A DNA stretch of 25,615 nt, taken from assembly GCA_013375455.1 (NCBI GenBank), contig JABXJT010000070.1, forward strand, positions 1-25,615. Reading direction: 5' to 3'. Origin of the DNA: Candidatus Helarchaeota archaeon (lineage in GTDB: Archaea > Asgardarchaeota > Lokiarchaeia > Helarchaeales > HEL-GB-A). Of this stretch, positions 6,882 through 14,257 are shown one piece after another (position 1 is the stretch's first letter; each line of letters begins with the position of its first letter). Under the pieces are notes generated by a model. The model was not told the DNA's origin and did not search any database. It worked only from the letters and a program-made list of their open reading frames with translations. The translations under genes were made by a program, and so were the position numbers.

Positions 6882-6967
6882 TAATAATTACATTTGTCCT
6901 TATTTTAACAAAAGAAAATTAAATCAGGTTTAAAATTTTTCAAAAATTAATAAGGGGAACCCAAAAA

Positions 6968-8122
6968 ATGGTTCATACTTACGGAGAGATTCCTGACGAG
7001 GTGCGATTCAAACCATACATGCCATTATTCGCAAATACTTGGGGGATTTATCAAACTTTTGGTTGGGAGACTTTTCATCAATTTAACATCGACTCCGAAG
7101 CAGGCTGTTATGACTTCTTTGAAACGCGGTTCAATGAGTCCATTTACACCTCAGAAGATGTCATGGTAGGAAAACTTGATTCACCGGAAAAAATCCTCTC
7201 ATACCTTCTTATCCTTCCCAATGTGGCCATCCGTGCCGATTTATTGCAAGGTGCATCAAAATTATTTGCTGGGGAATCTGTTGATATCACCTATATCATT
7301 CTAAAACACGATGATCAATCCGTTTTCGCTTTACTTAATGGTCATTTGGAAAATGGACTTCCAGTTGATTGGTGGTTCGTCAGGCCCGATGACGAACTCC
7401 TAGAGAGGCGGCACATGAAGATTGGATATAAGTTAAACGAAATCCCTTCACGGATTAAAGATCTCCGGAAATCAAGCCTCCGGTTAATGGATGTTTTCCG
7501 TGATATTCGCAATGAGCGCACTCCACAATGGGCAACCGCTGACTATTATGTGATAAATGCATATGAGACTTTTGCCCTTAACTTATTATATGAACCGAGT
7601 AGTTACGAGTCCATAAGTCAGGGCTACGATGGATGGGCAGCGAAAGCACTTTATAAACTACCTGATTTTGCTTTTGCCCTAATGCCTTGGCCTGCCATGA
7701 TCAACGCCTTTCTTTACCAGGGACGAAATGAATTCACCAAAAAAACGGCTGGGCTAGCTACAGAGGGTCATTTATACATTTCTCCTTTTGAAGAGAAGAA
7801 TCGTGAGCTCATAATAAAACTTCACAGCCATATCTATGAGTGGTATCAAACCGAAAAAATAGCTAAAGGCGTACCCTATCCAATCCAAACTCTTAATTGT
7901 GAATTTCCAAATTTGAAAAATAAAAAAGACCCGGATCATCGGTTTGAACCTCAATACCCACCTGGTAAATGGATGCAACCAACCAATTTAGGACTTTCTG
8001 AAGATGAACTCTCAAAAGGCGTCTTTTTAAAAGTCACGCACGAAACTCCAGTCGAAGAAAAAGTTGATCATTCTCGTATCATTTCCATTGGTATCGGACG
8101 CAATACAAAATTTTTGGACTGA
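6968..8122 (+). CDS. Unrecognised 384-residue soluble protein
   Basis: I do not recognise this family. The protein is soluble, rich in aromatic residues (WGIYQTFGWETFHQF; DWWFVRP; FALMPWPAMINAFLY) and has only two cysteines, so it is not an Fe-S protein. It has no Rossmann, P-loop, helix-turn-helix or membrane signature. The middle is helical with a basic run (RIKDLRKSSLRLMDVFRDIR), and the C-terminal third is proline-rich (FEPQYPPGKWMQP). The ATG at 6968 has AAGGGGA 9 nt upstream. It is transcribed away from a roadblock/winged-helix gene across a region with three dyad operators, so it is probably the regulated partner of that gene. T-rich tracts at 8184-8190 and 8216-8222 follow. Confidence 0.7.
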   Translation: MVHTYGEIPDEVRFKPYMPLFANTWGIYQTFGWETFHQFNIDSEAGCYDFFETRFNESIYTSEDVMVGKLDSPEKILSYLLILPNVAIRADLLQGASKLFAGESVDITYIILKHDDQSVFALLNGHLENGLPVDWWFVRPDDELLERRHMKIGYKLNEIPSRIKDLRKSSLRLMDVFRDIRNERTPQWATADYYVINAYETFALNLLYEPSSYESISQGYDGWAAKALYKLPDFAFALMPWPAMINAFLYQGRNEFTKKTAGLATEGHLYISPFEEKNRELIIKLHSHIYEWYQTEKIAKGVPYPIQTLNCEFPNLKNKKDPDHRFEPQYPPGKWMQPTNLGLSEDELSKGVFLKVTHETPVEEKVDHSRIISIGIGRNTKFLD

Positions 8123-8183
8123 ATTTCAACTGATTGGTTTAAAAAGTACTGCCCCCAAACGAATCCGTACACCTGTTTAATTC

Positions 8184-8190
8184 TTTTTTT
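8184..8190 (+). terminator. Oligo-T terminator after the unrecognised gene
   Basis: A run of seven T lies about 60 nt after the stop codon, with a second run of seven T at 8216-8222. Archaeal RNA polymerase stops at such tracts without needing a hairpin. Confidence 0.45.
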
Positions 8191-8236
8191 CTAGCGAATT
8201 TTTCACAACTATTCCTTTTTTTAGAAGTCCCCAACG

Positions 8237-8244
8237 TTTTTAAG
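8237..8244 (+). promoter_or_regulatory. TATA-like box for the small ferredoxin
   Basis: TTTTTAAG lies about 27 nt before the ATG at 8268, and no ribosome binding site is present, so the message is probably leaderless. Confidence 0.45.
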
Positions 8245-8267
8245 CAAATTGTAAGAAATCATAAATA

Positions 8268-8516
8268 ATGCAACCTCGCTACAAAATTAAGATAAAAAAG
8301 AGATTATGTATCGATCCGATAGAATGTGGCTTTCCTTGTGTTAAAGCGTGTCCGTATAAACTTCTTGCGTATACTCAAAAGCGCACCCCTTCCCCAGGCG
8401 AGGAACCTGAAGAATTTAAAATAATTGTAGCATTCCCCATTTTATGTAATAATTGTGGACGTTGCATTCAAGCATGCTCACACGACGCAATTAAAATTAC
8501 CGCCCCCAAAATGTGA
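8268..8516 (+). CDS. Small 2x[4Fe-4S] ferredoxin
   Basis: An 82-residue soluble electron carrier. The first cluster motif is spaced C-x5-C-x3-C-x3-CP (CIDPIECGFPCVKACP), as in ferredoxin domains with an enlarged first loop. The second is C-x2-C-x2-C-x3-C (CNNCGRCIQAC), followed by serine instead of the usual proline. The two are separated by a long acidic-proline loop (PSPGEEPEE). The N-terminus is basic (YKIKIKKR). It stands just before the homocitrate-synthase-like gene but has its own promoter and T-run. Its redox partner cannot be told from sequence; the flavoproteins and Fe-S proteins in this window are candidates. Confidence 0.85.
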   Translation: MQPRYKIKIKKRLCIDPIECGFPCVKACPYKLLAYTQKRTPSPGEEPEEFKIIVAFPILCNNCGRCIQACSHDAIKITAPKM

Positions 8517-8579
8517 GTAAAAATTTAATTCTACATGTTTCTGAATCATTATCCCTCGATAGAAAATTAAAAAAGCCTA

Positions 8580-8586
8580 TTTTTTT
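8580..8586 (+). terminator. Oligo-T tract after the ferredoxin gene
   Basis: Seven T residues lie about 65 nt after the ferredoxin stop, within a short imperfect stem (GCCTA ... TAGGT). This is consistent with transcript ending before the next gene's strong ribosome binding site. Confidence 0.4.
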
Positions 8587-8637
8587 GTAGGTTTATTAAA
8601 ATCATAATAAGATTGTTTTAATAGGAGGAACTGAAAC

Positions 8638-9963
8638 ATGGTAAAAATTAACAAACAACGGTTTTTGAAGTTATTACCGGAGAGTTATCGTGAGCCATAT
8701 GAGAAAGAGTGGATTCACAATTATTGTGTGGAACCTGAGGAAGTGGTGAGCCAATATCATTTCTCATCGAATCTGAATTTTGCCGATACGACATGCAGGG
8801 ATGGCGAGCAGCAAGTTGGAGTCGTTTTTACCCCGGAACAAAAAGTAGATATTGTACAAACAATAGCTGATGCAGGAATCAGTTTATGCGAGATTGGATA
8901 TCCTGGTGTTTCCAAAGAGGAGGAGCGTGCTTGCAAAATGATTTCAGAGAATGCGCCAAACGCCCTCTGCTTCGTGATGGCACGCGCTGTCAAGGAAGAT
9001 ATTGACGCCGCCCTACGGTCAGATGCCAGGATGGTTGACCTCTTCACGAGCTGTTCGGAATATCATATCCGCACCAAAATGGGTTTGACACCGGATTCTA
9101 ACATTGAGATGTATCTAAAAGCGCTGGATTATGCTTGCGACCATGGACTTGGTATAGTTTTTGGGATGGAGGACATTTCTCGAAGCGATATAGACTATTA
9201 TGCGAAAATTGTTTTAGCTGTCAAGGAAAGAGCGGGTGAAAAATGGATGGGCACCGGCATCTCAGATACGACTGGAATGTTCAATCCCAAATCCGCAGCT
9301 TGGTTTTATAAAGAAGCTGTAAAAAGATTAGAAGGGCTTACTCTGGGAATGCACTTTCATAACGATTTTGGTATGGCTGTAGCTAACTCAATTGCCTGCT
9401 TAGAAGCGGGCGCTCCTGCAGCTCAAGGTACTATTCTTGGCATAGGGGAGCGATGCGGAAATACGCCGATTGAGGAAGTCATTGTCGCATTGCGGGTGTT
9501 ATACGGCATGAAGCTACGCCAAATAAATTTCGATAAATTAATGGAAGCCTGTGAAAAAGTCTCCCGTTATGCGGGCGTCCCGATTCCAGTAAATAAACCA
9601 ATCGCGGGCATGAACGCCTTCCGACACGAGAGTGGAATTCACGCCCATGGTGTATTAGCACATCCACACATATACGAAGCGATTCCCCATGACTTGCTCG
9701 GTCGGAAATCGAAATTTGCATTTGGCAAGTTCTCCGGGACGGCCGTAGTTCTAGAAGAAGCCCTATCCCCCCACGGGATTAAACCAAATAAGGAACAGCT
9801 ACGCGAAATCGTGCTCAAAGTGAAAGATAAACAGGAGGCACGTGAAGCGGAAAAACAAAAAGTCAAGGACAAATTTGTTCAGGAATATTACGACTACATG
9901 ACGCGCATGTCACTAACACTCGAGGAAGTCCTGGAAATCGCCGATGAAGTGATGAACAAATAA
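8638..9963 (+). CDS. Homocitrate/2-isopropylmalate synthase-like DRE-TIM metallolyase
   Basis: A 441-residue enzyme that should join acetyl-CoA (or a similar acyl-CoA) to a 2-oxo acid by Claisen condensation, using a divalent metal. The barrel starts near residue 47 with DTTCRDGEQQ (D50, R54, D55, E57), followed by the metal-binding HFHND (H239, H241), GIGERCGNTPIEE (268-280), and the catalytic-type FRHESGIHAHG (328-338). The sequence after NKPIAG resembles NifV/AksA/Lys20 homocitrate synthases. The usual GKHSG reads GKFSG here. There is no C-terminal LeuA regulatory domain, so leucine feedback is unlikely. The N-terminal 46 residues are an extension. AGGAGG at 8623-8628 supports the ATG. Citramalate or Re-citrate synthase activity is possible. 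Confidence 0.85.
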   Translation: MVKINKQRFLKLLPESYREPYEKEWIHNYCVEPEEVVSQYHFSSNLNFADTTCRDGEQQVGVVFTPEQKVDIVQTIADAGISLCEIGYPGVSKEEERACKMISENAPNALCFVMARAVKEDIDAALRSDARMVDLFTSCSEYHIRTKMGLTPDSNIEMYLKALDYACDHGLGIVFGMEDISRSDIDYYAKIVLAVKERAGEKWMGTGISDTTGMFNPKSAAWFYKEAVKRLEGLTLGMHFHNDFGMAVANSIACLEAGAPAAQGTILGIGERCGNTPIEEVIVALRVLYGMKLRQINFDKLMEACEKVSRYAGVPIPVNKPIAGMNAFRHESGIHAHGVLAHPHIYEAIPHDLLGRKSKFAFGKFSGTAVVLEEALSPHGIKPNKEQLREIVLKVKDKQEAREAEKQKVKDKFVQEYYDYMTRMSLTLEEVLEIADEVMNK

Positions 9964-9971
9964 TTTTCTCC

Positions 9972-9978
9972 TTTTTTT
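9972..9978 (+). terminator. Oligo-T terminator after the synthase gene
   Basis: Seven T residues, then another T-rich stretch, begin 9 nt after the stop codon. This is a typical archaeal intrinsic end signal. Confidence 0.55.
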
Positions 9979-10038
9979 ATTTTAAAAGATAAAGTATGGA
10001 ATTTCATTAGCTAATTAGAATTTGAACTTCATTTAAAT

Positions 10039-10044
10039 GGAGGG
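10039..10044 (+). promoter_or_regulatory. Shine-Dalgarno GGAGGG deciding the acyl-CoA synthetase start
   Basis: GGAGGG lies 7 nt before the ATG at 10052 and overlaps the codons that follow an earlier in-frame ATG at 10037. The ribosome would therefore start at 10052. Confidence 0.65.
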
Positions 10045-10051
10045 ATATGAA

Positions 10052-11824
10052 ATGAATTCTGAAATGGATGAAGAATGCCCGATGAACGTAAAGGAAGGAT
10101 TAGGGAAACATGATGCTCCAAGTCCTTGGGTGCGACCGGATCGAATGTGGTTTAAAAATTATCCTGAAAAGATGCCAAAGACGATAAAATATGAAACTTT
10201 AGAAAAGTTGAATGGATTATTCTGTATTTTAAAATTAACCGCCATAAATTTCCCAAACAATGTCGCTGTGTATTACAAATCAAAGGAAGAAAAATATACC
10301 TATCGTGAACTGTTGTATTATTCGCTAAAAATCGCACGTGCTTTACAGGACCTTGGAATTAAGAAGGGAGATCCAGTAGCTCTAATGTCAACCAACTGCC
10401 CAGAGTTTATTATTGCCATGTGGGCTTGCACAAAAATTGGGGCAATATTGGTACCAATTAATCCTTTACTCAAGAAAAAGGAAGTATCTCATATTTTGAG
10501 AGATTGTGGTGATGTTAAGGTTGCGATTGTTCATGAAAAAATTTTTAATCTCTTTAAACGTTCAAGTAAAGAATTTGAGATAAAGAAATTAATCCTAATC
10601 AGGAAGGATAAGGAGGAGGAAGGTGAAAGAAAGGGAATCCCTGGAGTAGAATTGATTTTTTTCCATGAACTATTTAAAAAATACGAGCCTTTAGAAGAAA
10701 AAATTCCAATCAAAATGAAGGAAGATATTTTCAGTTTATTATATACAGGGGGGACAACGGGGCTTCCTAAAGGAGTGACCTTGAGTCATTTTAATGTTAT
10801 TAGTAATATCAATCAATTAGTACATTTTAACGACGAAGATTTTGAGGAAAGCATTGAGGAAACTCTAGGTAAAATATCCTTTATCGCTGTTCTTCCATTG
10901 TGCCACTCGTTTGGCGTGATCTCTGTCCTTACATACACCGTTGCTGCAACGCAATTAATTGTTTACGATTCACTTGATATTCCGGGAATTCTTGAGGCAA
11001 TAGAAATGTACAAGGTTGAGGCTTTCTCTGGCGTTCCCACGATCTACATCATGCTGGCAAACCACCCTGACTTTAAGAAAAGAGATTTAACATCATTAGA
11101 GAATGCTATATCAGCCGGTGCGGCGTTGGCGCCAGCAATTGCAAAACAGTGGGTAGAAGTCGCAGGCGTTGAAGTCCGGCAAGGATACGGCTTGACGGAG
11201 TGCAGTCCTGCAACCCATTTACAACCAGCCCGTTGGACAAAATGGGTTCCCCATTCGATAGGAATACCACTCATAGACACCGACGTTAAAATTGTTGACC
11301 CCGATACATTAGAAGAGTTTGAACCTGGACAAGAAGGTGAGTTTCTAATCCGAGGACCACAAGTGATGAAAGGTTATTGGAAAAAACCTGAAGCAAATCA
11401 ACGGGTTCTGATCAAAGATAAAGAAGGGAAAATTTGGTTACGCACGGGTGATATAGGATACATGGATGAAAACGGGTACTTCTATATTTCGGGACGAACC
11501 AAAGAAATGATAAAATATAAGGGATACCGAATATTACCAGCCGAAATTGAGGCGGGCCTTTATGAACACCCTGCGGTTCTGGAAGCAGGAGTTATCGGTG
11601 TTCCGGATGAATTAGTTGGGGAGCAAATCAAAGCATTTATTAAATTAAGACCTGAATACAAGGAAACTACGGCCGAGGAGATTATCGAATGGGCAAAAGG
11701 AAAAATGGCAGGATATAAATGGCCAAGACAAATCGAATTCGTTGGGTCAATTCCTAAAACTCCAGTTGGTAAAATAATGAGACGCGCATTAAGGGAAAAA
11801 GAATTGAAAAAACAAAAATCTTGA
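10052..11824 (+). CDS. AMP-forming acyl-CoA synthetase (fatty-acid or aryl acid CoA ligase)
   Basis: A 590-residue adenylate-forming enzyme that activates a carboxylic acid with ATP and CoA. The full set of family motifs is visible: LLYTGGTTGLPKGV (about 229-242), PLCHSFG, YGLTE (about 378-382), TGDIGYMDENGYFYISGRTKE (from about 463) and the C-terminal catalytic lysine in PKTPVGKIMRR. The overall sequence resembles long-chain fatty-acyl-CoA ligases more than acetyl-CoA synthetases; the exact substrate is not visible. The N-terminal 50 residues are charged and lack a signal peptide. The crotonase at 1851 and the SCP2-like protein at 18397 could belong to the same acyl or lipid metabolism. Confidence 0.9.
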   Translation: MNSEMDEECPMNVKEGLGKHDAPSPWVRPDRMWFKNYPEKMPKTIKYETLEKLNGLFCILKLTAINFPNNVAVYYKSKEEKYTYRELLYYSLKIARALQDLGIKKGDPVALMSTNCPEFIIAMWACTKIGAILVPINPLLKKKEVSHILRDCGDVKVAIVHEKIFNLFKRSSKEFEIKKLILIRKDKEEEGERKGIPGVELIFFHELFKKYEPLEEKIPIKMKEDIFSLLYTGGTTGLPKGVTLSHFNVISNINQLVHFNDEDFEESIEETLGKISFIAVLPLCHSFGVISVLTYTVAATQLIVYDSLDIPGILEAIEMYKVEAFSGVPTIYIMLANHPDFKKRDLTSLENAISAGAALAPAIAKQWVEVAGVEVRQGYGLTECSPATHLQPARWTKWVPHSIGIPLIDTDVKIVDPDTLEEFEPGQEGEFLIRGPQVMKGYWKKPEANQRVLIKDKEGKIWLRTGDIGYMDENGYFYISGRTKEMIKYKGYRILPAEIEAGLYEHPAVLEAGVIGVPDELVGEQIKAFIKLRPEYKETTAEEIIEWAKGKMAGYKWPRQIEFVGSIPKTPVGKIMRRALREKELKKQKS

Positions 11825-11967
11825 GCAGAATAGAATCACCAGAAAATATCGTTGCATTATTATAGAGCCATAGAAGAATTTGGGAACTATCCTTAGATAA
11901 CGTTTGAGCATTATAAAAAACATTTATCTAACTAATTTCAAGTTGTTAATAAATCAGTTAATTATCT

Positions 11968-13152
11968 TTGACGGTGTATGATTTGACAACGGATGCAGTT
12001 GAGCAAGCTTACAAAAAACTAAGAGACATACTCATGATGCCGAAGAGTAAATTCTCAGTGGATTTATTACAAATTTGGTATAATGAAGAGGATATTCAAA
12101 TATTAACTGCTGGTCCATTCAAGACGGTTTTTATGGATAGATATACTATTGAAGAGTACGCAAAAAAAACGGGGATCCCTGAGGAAAAGGTTAGAGAGTC
12201 GTTTAATCGCTGCGCGAGTCGAGGGGTATTATTCTACTATATTAGTAGAAAAGACGGGAAAAAGAAATTCATGTTGTATCCATTATTCCCTGGAATCCTT
12301 GAATATTTTTTAGTAAATACGAATGTTAGCATAGATGAACGACGTAAGTTAGTAAAAATGCTCGAAAATAATGAGCAAATGACTTTGAATCTGTTTGCGC
12401 AAATTTCAGACTTTACAATTTTCAGGGTAGTTCCTGGGTTAAAACCCCCTGCAAACGAACGCCTCATAGAGGTCGATAAGACATTACAAGTCGATAAAAC
12501 TCAAATTTTAGCGTATCAAGACGTAGAGGAAATAGTTAGAGAAGCTGGAAAAATTGAAAATAACATCGCGGTTCTTCCATGCATGTGCAGGACTGAGGCA
12601 ATGATGATGAAGCGATCTCCCGAATGTGAGAGGACCCTCGATAATTGTTTTGTAATTGGAATACCTTCCAAATTTATTGTTGAGGAAGGTATAGGTCGCT
12701 ATGTATCCGTGGAAGAAGCTTTAGCCATTTTAAGACAAGCTGAAAAGGAAGGGCTCATCCATAACACGCAAAATACTGTAGATAAACAGGGATTCATTTG
12801 TAATTGTTGCCCGTGCTGTTGCGGTGTATTTAGACTAATTCTCAAGTACCATTATTGGGATATCTTGCAGAAATCGGATTATATCCCGGTAATAAACAAT
12901 GAAAAGTGTAAAAAATGCAGAATTTGTGTAGATATATGCCCACTCTATGCCCTCATGTATCATCTGGGCGATGCAGAAGATAAATCACAAGACTATATTT
13001 CAGTTAGAGAAGATATTTGTATCGGCTGTGGTTTATGCGCATCGAATTGTCCTCATGGAGTCATTAATCTTCAAAAAGTTCGGGATAATGAACCTGCCAC
13101 GGATTTTCTTGACGCGGTAACCAAAATGATGACGGGAATGAAAAAGAAGTAA
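11968..13152 (+). CDS. Winged-helix-like protein fused to a cysteine-rich 4Fe-4S ferredoxin
   Basis: A 394-residue protein, probably cytosolic. Residues about 45-110 look like a helix-turn-helix with a wing (YTIEEYAKKTGIPEEKVRESF ... VLFYYISRKDGKKKFML). The middle carries LPCMCRTEA, two lone cysteines (PECER, DNCF) and ICNCCPCCCG, which resemble the central cysteines of the protein at 429-1256. The end holds two regular clusters, CKKCRICVDICP and CIGCGLCASNCP. It could be a redox-sensing regulator or an electron carrier with a protein-binding N-terminus. No ATG start is in frame; TTG 11968, GTG 11974 and TTG 11983 are all possible and none has a good ribosome binding site. It follows the acyl-CoA synthetase by 143 nt. 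Confidence 0.75.
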   Translation: MTVYDLTTDAVEQAYKKLRDILMMPKSKFSVDLLQIWYNEEDIQILTAGPFKTVFMDRYTIEEYAKKTGIPEEKVRESFNRCASRGVLFYYISRKDGKKKFMLYPLFPGILEYFLVNTNVSIDERRKLVKMLENNEQMTLNLFAQISDFTIFRVVPGLKPPANERLIEVDKTLQVDKTQILAYQDVEEIVREAGKIENNIAVLPCMCRTEAMMMKRSPECERTLDNCFVIGIPSKFIVEEGIGRYVSVEEALAILRQAEKEGLIHNTQNTVDKQGFICNCCPCCCGVFRLILKYHYWDILQKSDYIPVINNEKCKKCRICVDICPLYALMYHLGDAEDKSQDYISVREDICIGCGLCASNCPHGVINLQKVRDNEPATDFLDAVTKMMTGMKKK

Positions 13153-13220
13153 TCAATCTTACCTTCTTAGTAAAAACAATAAAAAATAGAAATTTATCTA
13201 TAATTTAGCTATAAAGCTTC

Positions 13221-14168
13221 CTATTCTTTTAATTTTACCATTTGGACTACTTGCTTCAATAATCCGTCTTTATCCTCTTTCTCGAGATTGATCTCAGTCG
13301 TTCGAAGGCAAACCACCAGCGTTGTTACAACCAGTGACGTCGTAAGAGTGTAAATCAGGATCTGTTCTAATTTTATTCCGAATAGAGCTATCCCGGTCGT
13401 ATAAGCATCCGAGATAACCCATATGCCATCATAAATGGCTACGGTATCAAGGAATAGCACATATATTGAGATGATCGCGATACCCCATAGCCACTGGCGA
13501 CGTTGTTGCCAGAGCAAGTGCCCTCCCAACCACCATAGAAAACCCAAAACCGGACCGATGAAGCATAGAATCACACCTAAGTAGAATGATTGGTCGTATT
13601 GGACTAGCCATAGACCCAATATCATAATACTAAAGCAGAACACAGTCCCAATAATACGCATCGTCTTCCTGGGAGTGGGAGGAGGTGGTGCTACTTTCTT
13701 CTTGGAAGACCACAGGCTTAAAATGAAGAACCCCGCGAGCAATGTATGATTAATGAACCAGAGGTATTCTTCTATGGGCATATGCCCTAACGTTCCTAGA
13801 TGGCATTGAAGACATTCCCAAACCCCCTTCGCCGCGATAATATTATCCCAGAAGGTAGAAAATATCACAGCGATACCTGCCACCGCCCCAATAAGGCCGA
13901 AACCAATCAGTCTGATTTCACGTTGTTCTGATTTTAAGGGTCTAGGAGGTATTAACGCCAGTCCTAGAAATGGAATAAGCAAGAATATATGTAAAAGTAT
14001 ATACGAGAGTTGAATCGTTAGCGCCACAATATATGATATGGCTGCAAACGCTACTAACATGGCAATTACAATATAAAGACGTCTGCTCTTCGATGCAGAA
14101 GTTATAGTTTCCTCTTTATTTCCCCTTGGTGGTATTGATTCGTTTTCTTGATTACTAACTTCACTCAT
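13221..14168 (-). CDS. Lycopene-cyclase-domain (CrtYc/Yd-like) membrane protein
   Basis: A 315-residue protein with about eight membrane helices after a 30-residue charged N-terminus. It looks like the two-repeat lycopene cyclase/lycopene elongase type of archaea and actinobacteria. Repeat 1 has TFWDNIIAAKGVW and the P-x-E-E motif (P131-I-E-E134) at the start of a helix. Repeat 2 has LDTVAIYDGIW, but its P-x-E-E position reads K266-L-E-Q269. The family cyclises the psi end of C40 carotenoids or related isoprenoids in the membrane. The ATG at 14168 has AAGGGATT 5 nt upstream. It follows the phytoene-desaturase-like gene by 89 nt in the same direction, so the two probably act on the same isoprenoid. 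No phytoene synthase is in the window. Confidence 0.6.
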   Translation of the reverse strand: MSEVSNQENESIPPRGNKEETITSASKSRRLYIVIAMLVAFAAISYIVALTIQLSYILLHIFLLIPFLGLALIPPRPLKSEQREIRLIGFGLIGAVAGIAVIFSTFWDNIIAAKGVWECLQCHLGTLGHMPIEEYLWFINHTLLAGFFILSLWSSKKKVAPPPPTPRKTMRIIGTVFCFSIMILGLWLVQYDQSFYLGVILCFIGPVLGFLWWLGGHLLWQQRRQWLWGIAIISIYVLFLDTVAIYDGIWVISDAYTTGIALFGIKLEQILIYTLTTSLVVTTLVVCLRTTEINLEKEDKDGLLKQVVQMVKLKE

Positions 14169-14257
14169 ATCTAATCCCTTCTATGATAGAACCTCACTCT
14201 TACTCTTGATAATCCCCTTATAATGAGAATAATAATTTATATTTCAGTCGAAATTAT

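Noticed and set aside
13790..13830. CxxCH (CLQCH) in the lycopene-cyclase-like protein, a possible heme c site
   Set aside because: It is a single copy in a loop of a membrane protein without other cytochrome features; chance is the simpler explanation.
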